This document shows, one piece after another, positions 30,279 through 38,382 of a stretch of DNA of 64,000 nucleotides. The notes beneath the pieces are model-generated. The model saw only the letters and a program-made list of their open reading frames with translations, had not been told where the DNA came from and did no database searches. Location of the stretch: the NCBI RefSeq assembly GCF_902497775.2, contig NZ_OZ024668.1, positions 3,642,326 through 3,706,325 on the forward strand, written 5' to 3'. The translations under genes and the position numbers were made by a program. Each line of letters begins with the position of its first letter. The first letter of the stretch is position 1. The stretch is from Pseudomonas fluorescens (GTDB taxonomy: Bacteria > Pseudomonadota > Gammaproteobacteria > Pseudomonadales > Pseudomonadaceae).

Positions 30279-31652
30279 ATGTTTCGAAAGTCAATCCTCG
30301 CCCTGCTGATCCTGGCGCCGCTGGCCCAGGCCGAAGAGGCCAGCCGCAGCAACCTGATGTCGGTGTACACCCAGGTGGTGGCGCATAACAGCGAAATGGC
30401 CGCCGCTCGCGAGAACTACCTGGCGCGCCAGGAAAACATGCCCCAGGCACGCGCCGAACTGCTGCCGCAGGTAGCCCTGGAGGCCGATGCCGGAAATCGC
30501 CGCAGCGACCGCCATGACGTCGAAGAACGCAGTGGTAGCCTGTACCGCCTGACCCTCAACCAGCCGTTGTTCGACGCCTCGCGCTGGTTCACCTTCAAGG
30601 CCGCCCAGGCTGAAAGCGAACAGGCCGAGCTGGACTTTTCGGCATTTCAGCAGCAGTTGATCCTGCGCACCGCCGAGGCCTACTTCAACACCCTGCTGGC
30701 CGAGGACAACCTCGCCGCGACCAAGGCCGAGTTGCGTGCCTTCGAGCGCCAACTGGGCCAGACCCGCCTGAGTTTCGATGCCGGCCTCTCCGACCAGAAC
30801 GACGTGCTTTCGGCCCAGGCCAGCTTCGACCGGGCCAACGCCAACCTGATCGACAGCCAGCGGCGCAGCGACGATGCCTACCAGGCCCTGATGCGCCTGA
30901 CCGGGCAAGCGCAGCCGCCGTTGATCGGCATCCGCCACAGCCTGCCGGTGGTGGCGCCGTCGCCAAATCAGGTCGAGCTTTGGGTCGACAAGGCGCTGAG
31001 CCAGAACCTGCGCCTGCGTGCCAGCCAATCGCAGTTGCAAGTTGCCGAGCAGACCCTGCGCAGCAGCAAGGCCGAGCACCTGCCGACCCTCAACCTGGCG
31101 CTGGGTTATGCCGAAGGCGACAGTGACCTGATGGACAGCCCCAGCCACTTTGGCCAGCGCTCGGGCAACCAGCGCGACAGTACGCTGATGGTGCACTTCA
31201 AACTGCCGATTTTCAGTGGCGGCGGCACCAGCTCGCGGGTGCGCCAGGCCAGTCATCGCCTGGACCAGAGCGAATATGACCAGACCAGCCTGCAACGGGA
31301 AGTGGTGGAGCGCTCGCGCAACGCCTTTCGCGCGGTCAACAGCGATGTCGAGCAGGTACGGGCGCGGCGCCAGACCATCATTTCCAGCCAGGGCTCGCTC
31401 AAGGCCACCGAAGCTGGCTATGAGGTCGGCAACCGCAATATCGTCGACATCCTTGATGCCCAGCGTGATCTGTACAACGCCGTGCGCGACTACAACATCG
31501 CCCGCTACGGCTACATCCTCAATGGCCTGCGCCTCAAGCTCGAAGCCGGCAGCCTCAACCCCGGCGACCTGCAGAGCCTGGCCCAGTACCTCAAACCCGA
31601 CTACGACCCGGACAAGGATTTCCTGCCCACCGACCTGGCCCGCCAGAGCTGA
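30279..31652 (+). CDS. TolC-family outer-membrane efflux channel
   Basis: 457-residue outer-membrane factor. Signal peptide ends near LAQAEE; two long helical hairpin repeats are visible: ENYLARQENMPQARAELLPQVALEAD with YRLTLNQPLFDASRWFTFKAAQ in the first half, and LQVAEQTLRSSKAEHLPTLNLALGY with STLMVHFKLPIFSGGGTSSRVRQ in the second. Completes the adaptor-pump-channel tripartite system. AAGAGAG lies upstream of ATG 30279. Stops 17 bp before the convergent LysR stop. Confidence 0.93.
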   Translation: MFRKSILALLILAPLAQAEEASRSNLMSVYTQVVAHNSEMAAARENYLARQENMPQARAELLPQVALEADAGNRRSDRHDVEERSGSLYRLTLNQPLFDASRWFTFKAAQAESEQAELDFSAFQQQLILRTAEAYFNTLLAEDNLAATKAELRAFERQLGQTRLSFDAGLSDQNDVLSAQASFDRANANLIDSQRRSDDAYQALMRLTGQAQPPLIGIRHSLPVVAPSPNQVELWVDKALSQNLRLRASQSQLQVAEQTLRSSKAEHLPTLNLALGYAEGDSDLMDSPSHFGQRSGNQRDSTLMVHFKLPIFSGGGTSSRVRQASHRLDQSEYDQTSLQREVVERSRNAFRAVNSDVEQVRARRQTIISSQGSLKATEAGYEVGNRNIVDILDAQRDLYNAVRDYNIARYGYILNGLRLKLEAGSLNPGDLQSLAQYLKPDYDPDKDFLPTDLARQS

Positions 31653-31669
31653 ACCAGGCCGCTATCCGG

Positions 31670-32575
31670 TCAGCCCTGGATGCCTTCCTTTTGCCGCTGG
31701 CACAGCTGACGAATGATCTGAGCCATCAGCCGCACCTCCGGACTGTGCTTGAACTCTTCGGCATAGCCCATGTACATCGGCACTTCACGCTCGCGCTGGT
31801 GCTGCAACGGCACCCGGCGCAAGCGCCCGTCGGCAAGCTCGTCGGCGATCACATGCTCCGGCAACCAGGCAAAACCCAGGCCGCGATCGACGAAGATCTT
31901 GGCGGCGGCAAGGCTGCTCACCGTCCAGCGCTGGGAGGTGCCGAGCCAGCCACTGTTCTGTGAATTGCGCGTACCCGAGTCGCGAATCACCACCTGACGA
32001 TGGGTCTTCATGTCGTCCAGGCTCAGTTCGCCCTCGACCAACGCCAGTGGATGGTCGGCCGCCACCACGCAGATCAGCGAGACGTTGAGCAGGAACTCCT
32101 GCAGGTAACCGGACGGCAGGCTGCTGGCGATGCCCAGCTCGACTTTGCCGTCTTCCAGCAGCTCGCGGGCACCGGACAACGCGGTTTCATACAAACGGAT
32201 GCGGTGATCCTTGAAGGTGGACGAAAACTCATGCAACCCTTGCTGCAGCAACTCGATCGGGAACAACACATCGACTGCCATCGCATGCTCGGTGAACAGC
32301 CCCGGCTGATACTGGTTGGCCAGGTGTTCAAGCTTCTGCGCCGCGCCCAGCAAGTGCTTGGCCTGGGGCAGCAGGGCCTTGCCCAACGGGGTCAGCACAG
32401 CTTTGCGCCCTTCGATGATGAACAGTTCCTGGCCCAGCAGCATCTCCATGCGATTGACCGAGTGGCTGATCGCCGACTGGGATTTGTACATGTGCTCGCC
32501 AGCCTGCTGAAACCCACCGCACTCCACGGTCGACACGAACGCGCGCCACTGATCGAGACTGATCTTGGAAAACAT
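31670..32575 (-). CDS. LysR-family regulator, divergent to the HMG-CoA synthase operon
   Basis: 301-residue LysR regulator. HTH at residues 4-60 (WRAFVSTVECGGFQQAGEHM, SQSAISHSVNRMEMLLGQELF). The C-terminal effector domain has the usual two alpha/beta lobes. ATG 32575 has a near-perfect AAGGAGGT 5 nt upstream. It is divergent from the biosynthetic operon across 670 bp and is the natural candidate for its regulator; the RND operon converges with it from the other side. Confidence 0.92.
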   Translation of the reverse strand: MFSKISLDQWRAFVSTVECGGFQQAGEHMYKSQSAISHSVNRMEMLLGQELFIIEGRKAVLTPLGKALLPQAKHLLGAAQKLEHLANQYQPGLFTEHAMAVDVLFPIELLQQGLHEFSSTFKDHRIRLYETALSGARELLEDGKVELGIASSLPSGYLQEFLLNVSLICVVAADHPLALVEGELSLDDMKTHRQVVIRDSGTRNSQNSGWLGTSQRWTVSSLAAAKIFVDRGLGFAWLPEHVIADELADGRLRRVPLQHQREREVPMYMGYAEEFKHSPEVRLMAQIIRQLCQRQKEGIQG

Positions 32576-33245
32576 GCCTACCTCCTTGTATGACCGGCAT
32601 CGGGGCGTCAACGACGCCACCCGGGGGTTGTACCACAGCCACGGCGAATACATGAAGCGGGTGACCGGATCAACGCTACTTAATTCACTTTTCCCGGCAG
32701 ACGCCTTCATGCGACAACTGAACATGCAGCCGTTTATTCAATCATGGAAGAACACTGACCTTCTGGGAGAAGGCGATGAACCTCACGGATAAATCACGGG
32801 CAACTAAGGCGATCGCCAACTGCGTAATCAACGCCTACCTGCAGCGGCATAAACATGCCATAAAGCGACCTTCCGACGGCACCAGCCGATTATTTAACTA
32901 ACACCCAACTGTCGGACAAACTGGAAAAATAAAGAAACTTTGTTTTTATCGGGTACTCTTTTCTTCGTGCTTGCGCGAGGCTTTAGCCTGCCCGTTACAA
33001 AGCCATCAAGCGAATCACGAATAGCAACCAGAGCCTTTACCCGGGGGCAAACGGACATAAAAAAGCAACAATCACCAACCCATGAACCCCCCTCATGATT
33101 CCTATCTGAATAATTCGCTTTTCCTGATTGAACCTTCAGCCGCAATAATTCAATCGCCACTTGCAACTGGATAAGTCGGCACCGGAGAACAACAACCGGG
33201 CGTGTATCAGCAACTTCTCGAACGAATAATAAACTGGGTATACAC
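32576..33245. other. 670-bp regulatory gap between LysR and the HMG-CoA synthase operon
   Basis: Lower in GC than its surroundings, especially 32900-33245. It holds a 41-codon candidate gene at 32776 and an inverted repeat ATTGAA (33127-33132) / TTCAAT (33149-33154) upstream of the operon that may be a regulator site. No RNA gene or mobile-element remnant is recognised. Confidence 0.5.
32776..32901 (+). CDS. Candidate 41-residue basic small protein
   Basis: ATG 32776 follows GGGAGAAGG, among the best ribosome-binding sites in the window, and is followed by 41 sense codons to TAA 32899-32901. The product begins MNLTDKSRATKAIANC and is rich in Lys/Arg/His with no hydrophobic segment. It lies upstream of the operon on the same strand. 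It could be a small protein or a translated leader; no family is recognised and codon evidence is limited by length. Confidence 0.4.
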   Translation: MNLTDKSRATKAIANCVINAYLQRHKHAIKRPSDGTSRLFN

Positions 33246-34433
33246 ATGAAAATCGGCATTGACGATATTGGGCTGTTTGTACCGGAGCACTTCTTTTCAC
33301 TCGATGAACTTGCCGCGCGGCATAATATCGACCCGAATAAATACCTGGTGGGCATTGGCCAGGAATTCATGGCCGTCCCCGCCCCTGACGAAGACATCGT
33401 CACCCTGGCGGCCAACGCCGCGCTGCCGTTGATTGACAACGCGACCCGGGCCAGCATCGCCACGGTGATCCTGGCAACCGAAAGCGGGATCGACCAGTCG
33501 AAATCGGCCGGTCTGTTCGTCCACAGCCTGCTCGGCCTGCGCGCCGATTGCCGGGTGGTGGAGTTCAAGCAGGCCTGCTACGGCGCCACCGCCGGCCTGC
33601 AGATGGCCTGCGCCCTGGTACGCCAGCGGCCACAGGAAAAGGTCCTGGTGATCGCCACCGACATCGCCCGCTACGAGCAGAACTCCGAGGGCGAATGCAC
33701 CCAGGGCGCCGGCGCCGTGGCGATGATCGTCGGCGAAAACCCGCGCCTGCTGGAGATCCACCCGCACCAGGGCCGCTACAGCCTGGACGTCATGGACTTC
33801 TGGCGGCCGAACTACCGTAGCACCGCGCTGGTAGACGGCAAACTGTCGATCGACGTCTACCTCGAGTCGCTGCAACACGCCTGGCAGAACTACCGCGCCG
33901 ATGGCGGCCTGGCCCTGAGCGACATCAGCTACCTGTGCTTCCACCAGCCGTTCACCAAGATGGCGAAAAAGGCCTTCTCGGTATTCGAGACTATCGAACC
34001 GCAAGCCGCCATGGCGCTCGGCGACAAGGCCTACAGCACCAGCCAGTTGTATGGCAAAGCCATCGGCAACTGCTATACCGCCTCGCTGTACATCGCCCTG
34101 CTGTCGCTGCTGGACAAGACCGAGGAAGACCTCAGCGGCCAGCACATCGGCTTGTTCAGCTATGGCTCGGGCAGCGTTGGCGAATTCTTCAGCGCCACCG
34201 TGGTCAACGGTTACCAGGCCCACTCGCGGCGCCAGCAGCATGCCCGCATGCTCGCCCAGCGCACCCGCCTGAGCCACGCCCAGTACAGCGACTGGTTCTA
34301 CGGCAACAACCAGCCGGCCAGCGCCGACTACAGCACCCCACGGGTAACCACCGGCGCCTTCCGCTACTGCGGCGCCGAAGGCTACCGCCGCCTGTACGAA
34401 AGCACCGCCCAGCAACTGCAGATGGCGAGCTAG
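33246..34433 (+). CDS. Hydroxymethylglutaryl-CoA synthase
   Basis: Condenses acetyl-CoA with acetoacetyl-CoA to HMG-CoA. 395 residues. The three catalytic residues of the family are in place with the same numbers as in S. aureus MvaS: E79 (ILATESGIDQSKS), C111 (EFKQACYGATAG) and H233 (CFHQPFTKM). Further family blocks are IATDIARYEQNSEGECTQGAGAVAM, DFWRPNYRS and LFSYGSGSVGEFF. It is too complete to be a KAS III decoy. Pseudomonads use the MEP route for isoprenoids, so this enzyme is not for mevalonate in the usual way. First gene of the operon. The shine-Dalgarno is weak. Confidence 0.93.
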   Translation: MKIGIDDIGLFVPEHFFSLDELAARHNIDPNKYLVGIGQEFMAVPAPDEDIVTLAANAALPLIDNATRASIATVILATESGIDQSKSAGLFVHSLLGLRADCRVVEFKQACYGATAGLQMACALVRQRPQEKVLVIATDIARYEQNSEGECTQGAGAVAMIVGENPRLLEIHPHQGRYSLDVMDFWRPNYRSTALVDGKLSIDVYLESLQHAWQNYRADGGLALSDISYLCFHQPFTKMAKKAFSVFETIEPQAAMALGDKAYSTSQLYGKAIGNCYTASLYIALLSLLDKTEEDLSGQHIGLFSYGSGSVGEFFSATVVNGYQAHSRRQQHARMLAQRTRLSHAQYSDWFYGNNQPASADYSTPRVTTGAFRYCGAEGYRRLYESTAQQLQMAS

Positions 34434-34436
34434 ACC

Positions 34437-35219
34437 ATGAGCGAAGCGCTTCTGAGCTGGCTACAGCCAACGGTTGCCTGCCTGACCCTGAACCGTCCAC
34501 ATGCCGGCAATGCCCTCAATGAAAGCCTGATGCAGGCCTTGACCGGGCATTTGGACGAGCTGGCCAGCCGCTCTGGTTTGCGGGCCCTGGTACTGGATGG
34601 TGCCGGGGAGCATTTTTGCACCGGCGCCGACCTTGAGTGGATGCGCCGCAGCCTGGCCTTCAGCGAAGCCCAGAACCTGAAGGATGCCGGCCTCCTGGCC
34701 GCAGTCCTGCAACGCCTGGACAACTTCCCGGTACCGGTCATCGTCGTCGCCAAGGGTTCGGTGTTCGGTGGTGCCCTGGGCCTGCTGTGTTGTGCCGACT
34801 ACGTGCTGGCAGCCGATCAGACGCGCTTCTCCTTCAGTGAAGCGCGCCTGGGCCTGGCCCCGGCGATGATCAGCCCCTATGTGGTGCGCGCCATGGGTCT
34901 GCGCCAGGCGCGGCGCTATATGCTTTCGGCGGAGATTTTCGACGGCGACAGCGCGGTGCAGCTGCAACTGGTGCACAAGCAGGTACCGCAGCAGGTGCTC
35001 GAGAGTTGCCGCGACCGCTGGCTGGGCCTGCTCCTGCAGACCGGCCCGCAGGCCAGCCGTGCGGTCAAGCACATGCTCCTGCGCCTGGGCCGACAGGACG
35101 GTCTGCTCGAAGAACAGCCGGAGAACCTGCGGCTGATCGCCCGCTTGCGGACCTCGGACGAAGGCCAGCACGGACTCAACGCTTTCTTCAGTCGTACCCG
35201 GCCTGACTGGCTGGAGTGA
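34437..35219 (+). CDS. Enoyl-CoA hydratase, LiuC/methylglutaconyl-CoA hydratase-like
   Basis: 260-residue crotonase-fold enzyme. Family features are LDGAGEHFCTGADLEWMR (oxyanion hole region), VFGGALGLLCCADYVLA and FSFSEARLGLAPAMISPYVVRAMG. The latter block is characteristic of LiuC, which interconverts 3-methylglutaconyl-CoA and HMG-CoA. As in LiuC, the first crotonase Glu is replaced (GGALGLL) and the second is kept (E135). Three bases after the HMG-CoA synthase stop. Together the two genes predict acetyl-CoA to HMG-CoA to 3-methylglutaconyl-CoA. Confidence 0.85.
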   Translation: MSEALLSWLQPTVACLTLNRPHAGNALNESLMQALTGHLDELASRSGLRALVLDGAGEHFCTGADLEWMRRSLAFSEAQNLKDAGLLAAVLQRLDNFPVPVIVVAKGSVFGGALGLLCCADYVLAADQTRFSFSEARLGLAPAMISPYVVRAMGLRQARRYMLSAEIFDGDSAVQLQLVHKQVPQQVLESCRDRWLGLLLQTGPQASRAVKHMLLRLGRQDGLLEEQPENLRLIARLRTSDEGQHGLNAFFSRTRPDWLE

Positions 35220-35305
35220 ACCCTGACACCGTGCGGGTGAATCTGCCCCCGCACCCCGGAGCCGCCCGATGGCGACGCCCGACCTCATTCAAAAAGGATT
35301 TTGTC

Positions 35306-37252
35306 ATGTGTGGTTTTATCGGTGTATATCAGTCCAATCGTCACAACGTACCTGACCAGGCGGTGCTCGACGCCCTGGTTGCGATCAATCACCGTGGCCC
35401 GGACGAGCACAGCCTCTGGCGTGACCCGGGTGAGCACGCGGTGCTCGGCCATACCCGGCTGAGCATCATCGGCCTGGACAATGGCATGCAACCGATCGTT
35501 GCCGATGAAGGCGACCTGGTGATCGTGGTCAACGGTGAGTTCTACGACCACGAACGCATCCGCGCCGAACTGGAAGCCGACGGCGCCACCTTCAAGACCG
35601 CCTCGGACAGCGAAATCGCCATGCACCTGTACCGCCGCTCGGGCCTGGCCGGACTCAACCGCCTGCGCGGCGAGTTCTCCCTGCTGCTGTTCGACCGCCA
35701 GCGCCGGCTGATGCTGGCCGTGCGTGACCGCCTGGGCATCAAGCCGCTGTTCTACGCCCAGCACGAGGGCAACTGGTACTTCGCCTCGGAGATCAAGGCC
35801 CTGCTGGCCGCCGGTGTCAGCGCTGCCTGGGACGAGAACGCCTACGCCAGCCGCGCCTTCTATCTGCGCGACCACACGCTGTTCAAAGGCGTGCGCAGCG
35901 TGCAGCCCGGCTGCTGGATCATGGTCGACCACGGCGGCCTGCACAGCGGTCGCTACTGGGACATGGAGTTCGCCCGCCGTGACGCCGTGGCACCTGCCGA
36001 CGAAGCCGGGATGATCCAGGCGGTTCGCGAAGCCATCGAAGAATCGGTGCGCCTGCGCTTGCGCGCCGATGTCCCGATGGGGGTGTACCTGAGTGGTGGC
36101 ATCGATTCCTCGGCCATGCTCGGGATCGCCACCAAACTGCACGGCGAGCCATTGGATGCCTTCAACCTGTCGTTCACCGACATGGACGACTACGACGAGA
36201 ACCGCTTTGCGCGCATGGCCGCTGAACACAACAATGCGCGCTTCCACACCATCGAAATTACCCAGGACCACCTGGCGGACAACTTCGAACAGGCGCTGTG
36301 GCACAACGAAACACCGTTCTTCAACGCCCACGGCGTGGCCAAGTACATCCTCAGCCGCGAAGTCCGCAAGGCCGGCATGAAGGTGGTACTGACCGGCGAA
36401 GGCGCCGACGAAGTGTTCGCCGGCTACCCGCACTTTCGTCGCGACATGCTGCTGTACAACAACGAGCAGCAAGACCCCAAGGTCATCAGCCTGCTGCGCC
36501 AGCGGATCAAGGACAACGAACAGGGCTACACCGGCGCGCACATGCCCCAGGACATCCACTGGATGGTCAATCAGCTCAAGCACGGGGTGTCCTGGCTGGA
36601 CAACCAGGCGGGCTGGTTCAAGGCCCTGGAAGGCCTGTACCGCACCGACTTCCGCGAGCAGTTTGCCGGTATCGACCCGTACCGCCAGTTCTTCGATCGC
36701 CTTGATCACAGCAAGCTGCAAGACCGCGACCCGGTGCACAACTCGATGTACCTGTGGGCCAAGTCGTACCTGCCCAACTTTGTCCTCACCACCCTTGGTG
36801 ACCGCATGGAAATGGCCAACAGCATCGAAGGCCGGGTGCCGCTGCTGGACCACCACGTGGTCGAGCTGGCCTGCCAGATGCCGGTATGGATGAAAGTCCG
36901 TGGCGCCACCGAGAAGTTCGTCTTCCGCGAAGCCATGCGTCCTTACCTGCCAACCGCCCTGTACGAACGCAAGAAGCACTACTTCCGCGCGCCACCGGCA
37001 ACCCTGCAGCAACAAGGGCGCCTGTACCAACTGGTGCAGGACACCCTCAACAGCAGCGACCTGGACGCCCTGCCGTTCTTCGACGCGGCCAAGGTGCGCA
37101 GCCTGCTCAACCAGCTGCCAAGCCTGTCGGCCCAGGAGCAGGGCCTGCTCGACCCGATGCTGATGGAACTGACGAGCCTGTGCCTGCTGCAACGTCGCTA
37201 CCGCATGACCGGCCAGCACTGGAACCCGCTGGATGCAGGGGTGGCGGCATGA
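35306..37252 (+). CDS. Asparagine synthase-like glutamine-dependent amidotransferase
   Basis: 648-residue AsnB-type enzyme with N-terminal class II glutaminase domain: Cys2 after Met1 (MCGFIGVYQ), RLSIIGLDNGMQPI, NGEFYD, then the ATP-pyrophosphatase domain with SGGIDSSA at residue 263 on and GEGADEVFAGYPHF. The domain makes an amide from a carboxylate and glutamine ammonia. ATG 35306 is required for the Cys2 nucleophile; AAAAAGGA is 8 nt upstream. In a cluster without amino-acid genes it likely amidates a pathway carboxylate rather than aspartate. Its stop overlaps the next ATG. Confidence 0.92.
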   Translation: MCGFIGVYQSNRHNVPDQAVLDALVAINHRGPDEHSLWRDPGEHAVLGHTRLSIIGLDNGMQPIVADEGDLVIVVNGEFYDHERIRAELEADGATFKTASDSEIAMHLYRRSGLAGLNRLRGEFSLLLFDRQRRLMLAVRDRLGIKPLFYAQHEGNWYFASEIKALLAAGVSAAWDENAYASRAFYLRDHTLFKGVRSVQPGCWIMVDHGGLHSGRYWDMEFARRDAVAPADEAGMIQAVREAIEESVRLRLRADVPMGVYLSGGIDSSAMLGIATKLHGEPLDAFNLSFTDMDDYDENRFARMAAEHNNARFHTIEITQDHLADNFEQALWHNETPFFNAHGVAKYILSREVRKAGMKVVLTGEGADEVFAGYPHFRRDMLLYNNEQQDPKVISLLRQRIKDNEQGYTGAHMPQDIHWMVNQLKHGVSWLDNQAGWFKALEGLYRTDFREQFAGIDPYRQFFDRLDHSKLQDRDPVHNSMYLWAKSYLPNFVLTTLGDRMEMANSIEGRVPLLDHHVVELACQMPVWMKVRGATEKFVFREAMRPYLPTALYERKKHYFRAPPATLQQQGRLYQLVQDTLNSSDLDALPFFDAAKVRSLLNQLPSLSAQEQGLLDPMLMELTSLCLLQRRYRMTGQHWNPLDAGVAA

Positions 37253-38373
37253 AGATCGCGATCATTGGCGCAGGCCTCAATGGCCTGGCCTGCGCCCTCA
37301 TGCTCAAGCGCTTCGGCCTGGACTGCACAGTGTACGAGCGCAGTCACGGGCCGCGGGATGCCGGTACCGGGATCTATGTCTGGCCCCAAGGCGTGCAGGT
37401 GTTGCGCTTTCTGTTCAATGACCGTGAGTTCATGCGGCACGGCAAAGCCATCGAGTACCTGGATACCCACGGTCGCGATGGCCAACTGATCCACAGCCAA
37501 CCGGTGCGCCCCACCGGGCTGGAGATTCCGGCGCCTGCGGTGATGTTTCCACGCAGCGAGCTGTTCGGCCTGCTGCGCGAAAAGCTCGGCGCCGACCAGG
37601 TGCGCTATGAAATGGGCTGCGAGCGGATCGACAACCTCGGCGACCGGGCCCGGGTGCACTTCAGCAACGGCCATCAGCAGGACTTTGACCTGGTGATCGG
37701 CAGCGACGGCGTCGGTTCCACCGTGCGCCAGTGCCTGGAACCCGGTCTGCGCCCCTACGACACGGGCCTGGTGGCCAGCCGCGGCATGGTCGAGTTCGAT
37801 TCGCCGCTGCTGCACGACGACCGCTGCCAGATCTTCACCTCGGCTTTCTCGCGGGTGGTCACCTACCCGCTGGCGGCCGACCGCCCCTACCGCTACTGGT
37901 TCGCCGCCTACCAGCACCATGACCAGCCACTGCATGACCGTGAAGGCCTGCTCAAGCTGTTCGCCGACCTGCCCGCGGACATTCTGCGGATGATCGAGCG
38001 CACCCCGCACGAACAGATCCTCACCCACAAGATGATGGCCCTGACCGGTGCCGGGCGCTGGCACAACGGCCGGGTGGCGATGCTCGGCGACAGCATTCAC
38101 GCCATGCTGCCGACCCTCGGCTATGGCCTGACCCTGGGTCTTGAGAATGGCTTCATGCTTGCCCAGGCCCTGATCGGTCTGTGCGACGACAGCCTCGATG
38201 CCGCCCTGCAGCGTTACCAGGTGCGCGCTGCCGAACGCTCGCGGGTGATGCTGGAAGTGATGCGCGACATGACCGACCTGTACTACTTCGAGGAAGACAG
38301 TGCGGTCACCCCGGCGCGCATCCTGCCGATCGTCAACCGCTTCCATGACCTGGCCCAAACCACCGTCTTCTGA
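37249..38373 (+). CDS. Group A FAD-dependent monooxygenase
   Basis: 374-residue flavin monooxygenase of the PHBH fold. Motifs in order: dinucleotide GxGxxG at 7-12 (IIGAGLNG), the DG motif GSDGVGSTVR near 151-160, and the GD motif VAMLGDSIHAML (G280 D281). These enzymes hydroxylate activated aromatic or heteroaromatic rings, among them 2,6-dihydroxypyridine. ATGA overlap with the amidotransferase gene. Substrate is inferred: a product of the upstream amidotransferase. Confidence 0.9.
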   Translation: MKIAIIGAGLNGLACALMLKRFGLDCTVYERSHGPRDAGTGIYVWPQGVQVLRFLFNDREFMRHGKAIEYLDTHGRDGQLIHSQPVRPTGLEIPAPAVMFPRSELFGLLREKLGADQVRYEMGCERIDNLGDRARVHFSNGHQQDFDLVIGSDGVGSTVRQCLEPGLRPYDTGLVASRGMVEFDSPLLHDDRCQIFTSAFSRVVTYPLAADRPYRYWFAAYQHHDQPLHDREGLLKLFADLPADILRMIERTPHEQILTHKMMALTGAGRWHNGRVAMLGDSIHAMLPTLGYGLTLGLENGFMLAQALIGLCDDSLDAALQRYQVRAAERSRVMLEVMRDMTDLYYFEEDSAVTPARILPIVNRFHDLAQTTVF

Positions 38374-38382
38374 GGAACGAGC

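Noticed and set aside
26674..30450. Very long open frame antisense to the RND pump genes (over 1,200 codons)
   Set aside because: It is the mirror of two strong genes in GC-rich DNA; composition is His/Gln/Asp-rich nonsense with no start signal or domain.
33246..35219. trans-AT PKS beta-branching cassette
   Set aside because: HMGS and hydratase fit, but there is no acyl carrier protein, decarboxylating KS or PKS gene nearby.
35285..37219. Long antisense open frame over the asparagine-synthase gene
   Set aside because: Lies wholly under a gene with all AsnB motifs; no own signals.
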